A stretch of DNA of 5,848 nucleotides from an uncultured Collinsella sp. (lineage in GTDB: Bacteria; Actinomycetota; Coriobacteriia; Coriobacteriales; Coriobacteriaceae). Positions 1 through 5,848 of the stretch are shown here, in pieces. The position numbers and the translations under genes are program-made. The first letter of the stretch is position 1. Each line of letters starts with the position of its first letter. The DNA lies in assembly GCA_902489295.1 (NCBI GenBank), contig CABTZM010000135.1:1-5848 (forward strand), given 5' to 3'. The notes under the pieces were generated by a model. That model saw nothing but the letters and a program-made list of their open reading frames with translations, did no database searches and was not told the DNA's origin.

Positions 1-302
1 AGGTCGACGTTAAAGTACGGATGGTACTGACCAATCAAATTGCGCTCGAGCACCAACGCCTCATGCTCGGTCTCCACCACGATATAGTCAAAGCTCGCCA
101 CCAGCTGCATCATCAGCGGAATCTTTTGACGCTCATCCTGCAGTGTCACGTATTGACGCATGCGGGCGCGTAGGTTTTTCGCCTTGCCCACGTAGATGAC
201 ATCGCCCTTGGCATCCTTCCAAAGGTAGCATCCGGGCTGTGTGGGAACGCGCGAAACCTGCTCGGCAAGCGTTGGAATGTTGTCGTGACCGGCCACGCGC
301 AC
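1..302 (-). CDS. uvrC: UvrABC excinuclease subunit C, N-terminal part (cut by window edge)
   Basis: UvrC makes both incisions in nucleotide excision repair once UvrA has loaded UvrB on damaged DNA; the N-terminal GIY-YIG nuclease domain cuts on the 3' side. The 100 visible codons are this domain: GCYLW (residues 24-28, the GIY-equivalent tyrosine at 26), DVIYVGKAKNLRARM (34-48, the YIG-equivalent YVG followed by the K/R-rich helix with the catalytic arginine), and EHEALVLERNLIGQYHPYFNVD (79-100) with the conserved metal-binding glutamate, probably 81. The other domains lie beyond base 1. The frame is the same as murJ upstream: the murJ TAG (303-305) is followed at once by GTG (300-302), CGC and a second GTG (294-296). 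The second GTG has a modest ribosome site, AGGTG at 300-304, so the start may be 296 rather than 302; no earlier in-frame start is possible. Identity is secure; the start is uncertain by two codons. Confidence 0.95.
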   Translation of the reverse strand, partial: MRVAGHDNIPTLAEQVSRVPTQPGCYLWKDAKGDVIYVGKAKNLRARMRQYVTLQDERQKIPLMMQLVASFDYIVVETEHEALVLERNLIGQYHPYFNVD

Positions 303-1985
303 CTACTTGCGACGAAGCAGCGCCGAGACCTCGGGCATCTTAAGGACGACGGCAAGGCCAAAGGTAACAGCAAGCGAGACGACACCCGCAACGCAAACAT
401 AGCCAAGAGTAATCAGAATCGAACCGCCAAGCGCCCCGACAAAGTGCTCAAGCGCCCACATGACGCCGGCGCCTGCGGCAGCACCCAGGCCACCGAGCAA
501 AAGGCCAAAGAAACCGCCATGTAGGATAGATTTGACCTGAAGGCCACGCAGACGACGACGCAGCCACCACAGCGAGCAACCGACCAAGATCACGTAGTCG
601 ACGACATACGAAAGCGCGATTGCCGGCATGCCGAAGCCCAGCACAACGCCAAACAGCAGAACCGAGCCGGCCTGGCCGATGGCAGAATACAGGCAATAGC
701 GGCTATAGGGCTTCATGTCGAGCAAGGCAGAGAAGCTCTTCTGCATCAACACGACCACGCCGTAGAGCGGCAGCGAGAGCGCCAGGTAGACAAGGTACTC
801 GGACACCAGCGTCACGCCGGATTCATCGAACTTGCCAGCACAGTAGATCATGTTGAGCGGACGCGCGAAGACAATCAGGTACAGCGCGAACGGAATCAGG
901 AAGAACAGCATCTGGGCGACGCCACGCGAAATGCCCGTGCGAACGCTGTCGTAATCCTTCTCCTGCGCGTCGTGAGAGAGCTCGGTATAGAGCGCCGTCG
1001 AAAGCGAGGCGGCAATCAGCGCGTAGGGCAGCGTGTACCACAGGCGCGCATAGGCGATGACGGAAGGACCAGTCTCGGGCTGGACCACCAGCGCGGCAGC
1101 GTTGGTGATAGAAGTCGAGACAAACATGCACACCGTGGCGAGCAGCGTCGGGATACCGAGCGCAATCGTCTGCCGCAGTGCGGGGTCCTTAAAGTCGATA
1201 TGGATATGGGGATGCACGCCGTGCTTGCCAAGCGCGGGGATCTGACATGCCATCTGAACAAAGACACCGAGGGTCGTACCGGCCGCAATCAAGATGATGC
1301 CGGCACGTTCGCCAAACTGTGCGGACACGGGCGCAAAACCCATAAAGCTCGCAATGACGATCACATTGTTGAGGACCGGAGCAAACGTCGACCAGAAGTA
1401 GTCGCGGTGTGCGTTGAGAACGCCCGAGAACACCGAGCCCAAACCATAAAACAGAATCTGGATGGCAAAGAAACGGAACATGAACGCAGCGGTATCCATG
1501 CTGCCGCCGTCACCCGAAAGGAACGATTGCGTCCAGATAAAGCCCGGGGCGAACACGGTCCCCAGCAACGAAATGCCACCCAGCACCAAAAGCAGAATGC
1601 CGAGCAGGTTGCCCACGTACTCGTTTGAGGCCTCGCGGCCCTGCTCGCGCCTCACGCCCATATACACCGGCAAAAACGCCGTAACGAGCATGCCGCCCAT
1701 CACGAGTTCGTAAAGCATGTTGGGCAGGTTGTTGGCAACCTGATAGGAGGACGAGAGTAGCGACATGCCGATAGCGGCCGCCATTGCCCACGTGCGGATA
1801 AAACCGGTGATGCGAGACACGATAGTCAGGATGGTCATAAGCCCGGCGGAACGACCAACCGTGGAGTAGTCCGACGAGCCCATGTCGTCAGTGTCATCTC
1901 GCGACGAAGAAGCTTCGGATGAGGGTGTCTGAGGCGCAGATTCTTTTGCAAAATGAGCTCCGCGCTTCAATTCTTCCTGCGGCAT
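303..1985 (-). CDS. murJ: Lipid II flippase MurJ (MviN family)
   Basis: MurJ is a MOP-superfamily membrane protein that flips lipid-linked peptidoglycan precursor (lipid II) across the cytoplasmic membrane. The 560-residue product shows about 14 hydrophobic segments between residues 47 and 548, as expected. The family hallmark in the first two segments is present: SRITGFIR (57-64), with arginines matching the essential pair of E. coli MurJ, then NNLPNMLYELVMGG (85-98), the form with LYEL rather than LRRI that is usual in actinobacteria. The positive loop near 250-272 and segment 7 (274-300) also fit. There is no C-terminal pseudokinase or other soluble domain of the kind on mycobacterial MviN. 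Before segment 1 is a hydrophilic tail of about 44 residues rich in Ser, Asp and Glu, absent from E. coli MurJ. The ATG at 1985 is chosen because AGAGG (1994-1998) lies 8 nt upstream, inside the ybaK 3' end; Met35 (1883) is a poorer alternative. The gap to ybaK is 3 bp, so translation is probably coupled. Confidence 0.95.
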   Translation of the reverse strand: MPQEELKRGAHFAKESAPQTPSSEASSSRDDTDDMGSSDYSTVGRSAGLMTILTIVSRITGFIRTWAMAAAIGMSLLSSSYQVANNLPNMLYELVMGGMLVTAFLPVYMGVRREQGREASNEYVGNLLGILLLVLGGISLLGTVFAPGFIWTQSFLSGDGGSMDTAAFMFRFFAIQILFYGLGSVFSGVLNAHRDYFWSTFAPVLNNVIVIASFMGFAPVSAQFGERAGIILIAAGTTLGVFVQMACQIPALGKHGVHPHIHIDFKDPALRQTIALGIPTLLATVCMFVSTSITNAAALVVQPETGPSVIAYARLWYTLPYALIAASLSTALYTELSHDAQEKDYDSVRTGISRGVAQMLFFLIPFALYLIVFARPLNMIYCAGKFDESGVTLVSEYLVYLALSLPLYGVVVLMQKSFSALLDMKPYSRYCLYSAIGQAGSVLLFGVVLGFGMPAIALSYVVDYVILVGCSLWWLRRRLRGLQVKSILHGGFFGLLLGGLGAAAGAGVMWALEHFVGALGGSILITLGYVCVAGVVSLAVTFGLAVVLKMPEVSALLRRK

Positions 1986-1988
1986 CGC

Positions 1989-2489
1989 TCAGTCCTCTCT
2001 CGTAATCGCGGCAACCGTCGCCCCGCAAAATGCAATTAAATCATCGGGTGCAAGCTCGAGCTGATAACCACGCTTGCCTCCCGAAATAAAAATGGTATCC
2101 CAAAGGACACATGTCTCATCAATGAGCGTCCGGTAGCGTTTTTTCATACCGACCGGGCTGCAGCCGCCGCGAACGTAGCCAGTCGCCGCAAGCAAATCCT
2201 TCACATGCATCATGGCCAAGGACTTCTCCCCCGCGGCACGCGCGGCGGACTTTAGATCGAGCTCGTCGGCAACAGGGATACAGCACACGACATAGTCGTT
2301 GGACGGTGTCACGCAGACCAAAGTCTTAAATCCTTGACCGGGCTCCTCGCCAAGCTGCTCCGAAATCGCGACACCCAGGCCCACCGACTCATCACCATCG
2401 TCTTCGTACGTATGTAGAACATAGGAAATGCCGGCGCTTTCCAGCTCGCGCATCGCATTGGTTTTTGGCGTCTTTACAGCCTTTGCCAT
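1989..2489 (-). CDS. ybaK: Cys-tRNA(Pro) deacylase, YbaK/EbsC family
   Basis: YbaK proteins hydrolyse Cys-tRNA(Pro), clearing tRNA that prolyl-tRNA synthetase has mischarged with cysteine; they act in trans in the cytosol. The 166-residue length is normal for the stand-alone family. Visible signatures are FKTLV (55-59) with the conserved lysine K56 of the active site, GYVRGGCSPVGMKK (104-117) containing the GGxSP substrate-pocket motif, and SGGKRGYQLELAPDDLI (136-152), the typical last strand and helix. The ATG at 2489 is preceded by AAGGA (2496-2500) with a 6-nt spacer, and the protein then begins where relatives do. The frame stays open to an ATG at 2585, but that would add 32 residues unlike the family across the promoter-like spacer. 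It is the first gene of the tight ybaK-murJ-uvrC run. The family also includes members of looser specificity (Ala- or other-tRNA deacylases), so substrate is inferred from close motif agreement with YbaK. Confidence 0.93.
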   Translation of the reverse strand: MAKAVKTPKTNAMRELESAGISYVLHTYEDDGDESVGLGVAISEQLGEEPGQGFKTLVCVTPSNDYVVCCIPVADELDLKSAARAAGEKSLAMMHVKDLLAATGYVRGGCSPVGMKKRYRTLIDETCVLWDTIFISGGKRGYQLELAPDDLIAFCGATVAAITRED

Positions 2490-2526
2490 GACATATCCTT
2501 TCCCTCGCATTCGGACGCAAGGATTA

Positions 2527-2557
2527 AGTATATGTCCAATTCGGCTGCATACGTCAC
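2527..2557 (-). promoter_or_regulatory. Candidate promoter of the ybaK-murJ-uvrC unit
   Basis: On the minus strand, GTGACG (2552-2557, 4 of 6 to TTGACA) is followed after 19 bp by TATACT (2527-2532, 5 of 6 to TATAAT). The spacing is on the long side. Transcription would start near 2520, about 30 nt before the ybaK ATG at 2489, leaving room for its ribosome site at 2496-2500. The location between the hairpin and the first gene of a tight run supports it. Confidence 0.42.
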
Positions 2558-2570
2558 TTCGGCACAGCAA

Positions 2571-2601
2571 GCGCCATCGAATCACAAGGAGTCGATGGCG
2601 C
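2571..2601 (-). terminator. Stem-loop after uvrA: weak terminator or processing hairpin
   Basis: A perfect 10-bp inverted repeat (GCGCCATCGA / TCGATGGCGC, arms 2571-2580 and 2592-2601) with an 11-nt loop begins 20 nt after the uvrA stop. The stem is stable, but the bases that follow on the minus strand are TTGCTGTGCC, not a U-run, and the other strand has none either. It may be an inefficient intrinsic terminator, a factor-dependent site, or a 3'-end stabiliser allowing read-through into ybaK. Confidence 0.55.
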
Positions 2602-2621
2602 CCATAAACTGAAACGCCTAT

Positions 2622-5501
2622 TTATTGAGCATCAAGTTGAGCCTGACGCTCCCGGTCACGCCTGAGCAACGGCGCCAAAAACTTGCCCGTATAACTCTGC
2701 GGACAGTCCGCAACCTGCTCCGGTGTGCCCGAAACCACGACGGTTCCGCCGCCGTTACCGCCCTCGGGACCCATATCGATCAGGCGGTCGGCAACCTTGA
2801 TGACATCAAGGTTGTGCTCAATCACCAGCACCGTGTTGCCCGCATCGACCAAACGCTGCAGCACATCGAGCAGCTGGCGGACGTCCTCAAAATGAAGACC
2901 GGTCGTCGGCTCGTCCAAAATATAGAACGTCTTGCCCGTCTGGCGTCGATGAAGCTCCTTGGCGAGCTTCACACGCTGCGCCTCGCCGCCCGAGAGCGTC
3001 GTGGCGGGCTGGCCCAGGCTCACGTAGCCTAAGCCTACATCGTACAGCGTCTGGAGCTTGCGCTTAATCTGCGGGATATTCCCAAAGAAGGCCAGCGCCT
3101 CGGTGACGCTCATGTCGAGCACGTCCGAGATGGTCTTGCCACGGTAGGTGACCTCGAGTGTCTCGCGGTTGTAGCGTTTACCGCCGCAAACTTCGCAGGG
3201 GACGTAGATATCGGGAAGGAAGTGCATCTCGATCTTGATCTGCCCGTCGCCCTTGCACGCCTCACAGCGCCCGCCACTCACATTAAAGGAGAAACGACCC
3301 GGCGAGTAGCCGCGCGCCTTCGACTCCGGCGTACTCGCAAACAGTGCGCGAAGATCATCCCACAGGCCGATATAGGTAGCAGGGTTGGAACGCGGCGTAC
3401 GGCCAATCGGCGACTGGTCGATATCGATAACCTTATCGATACACTCAATGCCCTCGATTTTCTTATACGGACCCACAGGGCGCGTCGAGCGGTGAATGGC
3501 ATTCGTAAGGGCAGGCGCAATGGTGTCGGTAACCAGGGAGCTCTTGCCCGATCCCGACACGCCGGTAACAACCGTAAGCGTACCAAACTCGATCTTGGCA
3601 GTAACGTTTTTGAGGTTGTTGGCTCGAGCGCCCGTAATTTTAAGGCAGCCGCGACCGGGCTTGCGCCGTTCATCAGGCACCCGAATCATTCGTTTGCCGG
3701 TCAGGTAAGCGCCCGTCATCGACTCAGGACACGCCATGATATCAGCAGGCGTTCCCGCCGCGACCACGTGCCCGCCGTTGACACCGGCGCCGGGCCCCAT
3801 GTCGATCACGTAGTCGGCGGCACGGATTGTATCCTCGTCGTGTTCGACAACGATAACGGTATTGCCGATATCGCGCAGGCGCTCGAGCGTCTTAATCAGG
3901 CGCTCGTTGTCACGCTGATGAAGACCGATCGAGGGCTCGTCCAGAATATAGAGCACGCCCATGAGACCCGCGCCGATCTGCGTTGCCAGTCGAATACGCT
4001 GTGCCTCGCCACCGGAAAGCGTCGCCGAGGCACGATCGAGCGTCAGATAGTCGAGTCCAACATCGACCAGAAAACGCAAGCGCTCCAGGATTTCCTTGAC
4101 GATACGGCCGCCGATAAACTGTTGGCGCTCGGTGAGTTCCAGGCCCTCAAAAAACTCGAGCGATTCACGGCACGACAGGCAACAAACCTCGTAAATGGAC
4201 TTGCCGCCCACGGTGACGGCAAGCATCTCGGAGCGCAAACGAGCGCCGTGGCAGGTCGAGCACGGCTCCTCGCGAATGTACTTCTCCAGGCGCGCCTTGG
4301 TGTTCTCGTTCGTCGTCTCGGTATAGCGTTCGTACAGGATGTTGCGAACGCCCGAAAACTTGGTATCCCACTGGCTGCGACGCCCATCGAGCTTTTGATA
4401 GTCGACCGAAATCTTCGTGTCGCCCATGCCATCCAAAAACGCACGACGCACGCGAGGGGGCAAGTCCCCCCACGGCGTATCGGCGCTCACCTTAAAGTGT
4501 TTGCAGACCGCAGCAAAAATCTGCGGATAGTAGTTCGAATTGCCAAACAGGCTACCAAAGACTCCGTCGGCAATGGACTTCGAGGGATCCTCAATCAGCG
4601 CCTCGGCATCAACGGTTTTCTTAAAGCCCAGGCCGTCGCACTCAGGACATGCGCCATAGGGAGCGTTGAACGAAAAGTCGCGGGGTTGTAGGTCGTCGAT
4701 GGAGTGCCCGTGCTCCGGGCATGCCAGAGCCAACGAATACTCCAGTAGCTCGCCCTCGGTCCCCTCGGGAGCGTCGCGATCGGGCAGCATGTATACGTTC
4801 ACATTACCGTGCGCCAAGGCAGTCGCCTGTTCAACAGACTCGGCGATACGGCCCAGAGAATTCTCACGGATCACGATGCGATCGACTACGACCTCGATAT
4901 CGTGCTTGAATTTCTTATCCAGATCGATCGGATCGTCGAACGAGCGCACTTCACCGTCGACACGCACGCGGCTAAAGCCCTCGGCGCGAAGGTCCTCAAA
5001 CAGTTTGGTGTACTCGCCTTTTCGCCCGCGCACCACCGGTGCCAGCACAAACGCGCGGCGGCCCTCCCCCGCCGCCAAGACCTTGTCGGCAACCTGGTCG
5101 GTCGTCTGGCGCTCAATGACGCGGCCGCATTCGGGACAGTGCGGGGTGCCCACACGGGCGAACAGCAGGCGCAGATAGTCATAAATCTCGGTTACGGTGC
5201 CAACCGTAGAGCGAGGGTTTTTAGACGTCGTCTTTTGGTCGATCGACACCGCCGGCGAAAGGCCGTCGATTGAATCCAAGTCGGGTTTGTCCATCTGGCC
5301 CAAGAACTGGCGCGCATAGCTCGAAAGACTCTCGACGTATCGACGCTGGCCCTCGGCATAGATAGTGTCAAATGCCAGCGAACTCTTGCCCGAGCCAGAA
5401 AGACCGGTAATGACCACGAGTTGGTCACGCGGAATGGAAACATCGATATCACGGAGGTTGTGCTCACGAGCGCCGCGAATAACGATAGAAGAATCAGACA
5501 T
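2622..5501 (-). CDS. uvrA: UvrABC excinuclease subunit A (DNA damage sensor ATPase)
   Basis: UvrA dimerises, recognises distorted DNA and delivers UvrB to the lesion, the first step of nucleotide excision repair. The 959-residue protein has the complete tandem ABC-ATPase layout. Walker A motifs are GLSGSGKS (33-40) and GVSGSGKS (647-654); Q-loops fall in SIDQKT (86-91) and DIDQSP (693-698); signature motifs LSGGEAQR are at 495-502 and 836-843; Walker B YILDEP is at 518-523 and 860-865, with switch histidines in VVEHD (551-555) and VIEHN (893-897). Zinc modules are C261/H264 with C285/C288, and C746/C749 with C769/C772; further CxxC pairs are at 122/125, 414/417 and 441/444. The UvrB-binding and insertion regions between 120 and 400 are intact. 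ATG 5501 is chosen because AAGGAG (5507-5512) is 5 nt upstream and MSDSSIVIRGAREHNL is the usual UvrA beginning; an in-frame ATG at 5567 would run through the putative promoter. Regulation by LexA is likely (see 5563-5576). Confidence 0.98.
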   Translation of the reverse strand: MSDSSIVIRGAREHNLRDIDVSIPRDQLVVITGLSGSGKSSLAFDTIYAEGQRRYVESLSSYARQFLGQMDKPDLDSIDGLSPAVSIDQKTTSKNPRSTVGTVTEIYDYLRLLFARVGTPHCPECGRVIERQTTDQVADKVLAAGEGRRAFVLAPVVRGRKGEYTKLFEDLRAEGFSRVRVDGEVRSFDDPIDLDKKFKHDIEVVVDRIVIRENSLGRIAESVEQATALAHGNVNVYMLPDRDAPEGTEGELLEYSLALACPEHGHSIDDLQPRDFSFNAPYGACPECDGLGFKKTVDAEALIEDPSKSIADGVFGSLFGNSNYYPQIFAAVCKHFKVSADTPWGDLPPRVRRAFLDGMGDTKISVDYQKLDGRRSQWDTKFSGVRNILYERYTETTNENTKARLEKYIREEPCSTCHGARLRSEMLAVTVGGKSIYEVCCLSCRESLEFFEGLELTERQQFIGGRIVKEILERLRFLVDVGLDYLTLDRASATLSGGEAQRIRLATQIGAGLMGVLYILDEPSIGLHQRDNERLIKTLERLRDIGNTVIVVEHDEDTIRAADYVIDMGPGAGVNGGHVVAAGTPADIMACPESMTGAYLTGKRMIRVPDERRKPGRGCLKITGARANNLKNVTAKIEFGTLTVVTGVSGSGKSSLVTDTIAPALTNAIHRSTRPVGPYKKIEGIECIDKVIDIDQSPIGRTPRSNPATYIGLWDDLRALFASTPESKARGYSPGRFSFNVSGGRCEACKGDGQIKIEMHFLPDIYVPCEVCGGKRYNRETLEVTYRGKTISDVLDMSVTEALAFFGNIPQIKRKLQTLYDVGLGYVSLGQPATTLSGGEAQRVKLAKELHRRQTGKTFYILDEPTTGLHFEDVRQLLDVLQRLVDAGNTVLVIEHNLDVIKVADRLIDMGPEGGNGGGTVVVSGTPEQVADCPQSYTGKFLAPLLRRDRERQAQLDAQ

Positions 5502-5506
5502 GGAAG

Positions 5507-5519
5507 CTCCTTGCCTCCT
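5507..5519 (-). promoter_or_regulatory. Tandem Shine-Dalgarno sites of uvrA
   Basis: Two strong purine-rich sites precede the uvrA ATG on the minus strand: AAGGAG (5507-5512) with a 5-nt spacer, and AGGAGG (5514-5519) with a 12-nt spacer. The near one has good spacing and fixes the start at 5501; the far one is a perfect core but too distant to initiate there directly. Confidence 0.75.
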
Positions 5520-5529
5520 ATTGCATCGA

Positions 5530-5558
5530 ATCATACTGTCGATGAGTTTAGCGCACTC
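5530..5558 (-). promoter_or_regulatory. Candidate uvrA promoter
   Basis: A -10 hexamer TATGAT (5530-5535, minus strand) matches the sigma-A consensus at 5 of 6 positions. At 17-bp spacing the -35 position (5553-5558) reads GAGTGC, which is poor. Transcription would begin near 5523 and give a leader of about 22 nt that holds both ribosome sites. A 5-bp dyad, ATCGA-N9-TCGAT (5525-5543), encloses the -10 element. Confidence 0.42.
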
Positions 5559-5562
5559 GACG

Positions 5563-5576
5563 CGCACAGATGTTCG
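5563..5576 (-). promoter_or_regulatory. Probable LexA (SOS) box upstream of uvrA
   Basis: Read on the minus strand this is CGAACATCTGTGCG. The Gram-positive/actinobacterial LexA operator is CGAAC-N4-GTTCG; 9 of the 10 defined positions match, the exception being G for T in the right half. It sits 61 bp upstream of the uvrA start and just upstream of the candidate -35 region. UvrA is a classical SOS gene, which raises the prior. It is a sequence match only. Confidence 0.68.
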
Positions 5577-5644
5577 TAATACAAGATTCGCAGACCTTTA
5601 GCTTTGCGTATCGGGCGCTTTGTTTCTCGAAATGCCGTGGAAAG

Positions 5645-5672
5645 GTTACAGTAATCTAATACTGAACTTAAT
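5645..5672 (+). promoter_or_regulatory. Candidate promoter of the plus-strand membrane-protein gene
   Basis: The AT-richer stretch just before the 5695 gene holds two weak options: GTTACA (5645-5650) and CTTAAT (5667-5672) at 16-bp spacing, each 4 of 6 to consensus, or a -10 alone, TCTAAT (5655-5660, 5 of 6), with no recognisable -35. Either would give a short leader containing the GAGGA ribosome site. The exact promoter is not settled by the sequence. Confidence 0.3.
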
Positions 5673-5694
5673 TTGCCGTAACAGAGGAACGTCC

Positions 5695-5848
5695 ATGACC
5701 GAAGATATCCCCCTTGAAATCACTTCGAGCGACATGGCCAATCTGCCCATATTCATCGCCGTCCTTATCGTGGCCATCGTCGTGGTGCGCGTACATTTTT
5801 CAATCAAACACAATGAAAAGCCGCCCATTGCCCGCGTCTTTTGGTGCG
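5695..5848 (+). CDS. Start of an unrecognised single-pass membrane protein (cut by window edge)
   Basis: The first 51 codons of a plus-strand gene divergent from uvrA; the 3' end is beyond the window. It starts MTEDIPLEITSSDMANLP, a short acidic N-terminus, followed by a hydrophobic segment at about residues 18-33 (IFIAVLIVAIVVV) and then a basic stretch (RVHFSIKHNEK), which suggests a signal anchor with the N-terminus outside by the positive-inside rule. No lipobox or cleavable signal site is seen. The ATG at 5695 has a good ribosome site, GAGGA (5684-5688), with a 6-nt spacer, and no in-frame stop interrupts it, so a real gene is likely. A minus-strand frame over the same bases has no such support. 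I do not recognise the family, and the visible part is too short to assign a function. Confidence 0.72.
   Translation, partial: MTEDIPLEITSSDMANLPIFIAVLIVAIVVVRVHFSIKHNEKPPIARVFWC

Noticed and set aside
146..406. Minus-strand frame of 86 codons across the murJ-uvrC junction
   Set aside because: It is out of frame with both clearly recognised genes and gives an Arg/Ser-rich product typical of a shadow frame.
972..1628. Plus-strand open frame (218 codons) opposite murJ
   Set aside because: It is antisense to membrane segments of murJ, gives a very polar Arg/Glu/His-rich product, and has no family resemblance.
2490..2585. Upstream in-frame start of ybaK at 2585
   Set aside because: It begins within the post-uvrA hairpin, adds 32 Arg/Cys-rich residues not seen in the family, and lacks a ribosome site as good as that of 2489.
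2625..3032. Plus-strand open frame beginning inside the uvrA 3' end
   Set aside because: It is antisense to the uvrA Walker B and signature region and has no recognisable domain or convincing ribosome site.
3222..4691. Long plus-strand open frame (489 codons) opposite uvrA
   Set aside because: It lies wholly antisense to the conserved core of uvrA; its protein is low-complexity in Arg, Ala and Leu with no recognisable domain. Such mirror frames are expected opposite GC-rich genes.
2822..5407. Repeated segments within uvrA (two Walker A and two LSGGEAQR stretches)
   Set aside because: This is the normal ancient internal duplication of the tandem ABC ATPase, not a DNA repeat or a recent duplication.
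5502..5567. Upstream in-frame start of uvrA at 5567
   Set aside because: It would add 22 residues unlike UvrA N-termini, begin inside the LexA box, and cross the candidate -10. ATG 5501 has the ribosome site.
5646..5828. Minus-strand frame of 60 codons opposite the 5695 gene
   Set aside because: The plus-strand frame has the ribosome site, a sensible membrane anchor and continues past the window; the minus frame has none of these.

Overview
The window comes from a moderately GC-rich actinobacterium, most likely a Coriobacteriia gut bacterium close to Collinsella. This rests on protein style only: an actinobacterial-type MurJ, a UvrA with a CPxH variant of its first zinc finger, and GTG start codons. 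No rRNA or other marker gene is present to confirm it.

Four genes are packed on the minus strand and are read from right to left: uvrA (start 5501, stop 2622), a YbaK/EbsC-type Cys-tRNA(Pro) deacylase gene (2489-1989), murJ (1985-303), and the first 100 codons of uvrC, which leaves the window at base 1. The last three are almost certainly one transcriptional unit. Only 3 bp separate ybaK from murJ, and uvrC begins at a GTG directly after the murJ stop codon. Between uvrA and ybaK lie 132 bp holding a strong 10-bp stem-loop without a U-tract and a candidate ybaK promoter. UvrA transcription may therefore end there only partly.

On the right, a 193-bp divergent intergenic region (5502-5694) separates uvrA from a plus-strand gene at 5695. 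That gene runs off the window and starts a small single-pass membrane protein of unknown function. The intergenic region carries a near-consensus actinobacterial/Gram-positive LexA (SOS) box at 5563-5576, just upstream of a candidate uvrA promoter.

Functionally, uvrA and uvrC are two of the three subunits of UvrABC nucleotide excision repair; uvrB is not in the window. Between them sit a translation-fidelity factor (ybaK) and the lipid II flippase of peptidoglycan synthesis (murJ). All coding frames appear intact. I see no mobile element, CRISPR array, tRNA or rRNA, and no clear sign of an undescribed system. The most interesting points are regulatory: the SOS box, the murJ-TAG-GTG-uvrC junction, and the structured uvrA-ybaK spacer.
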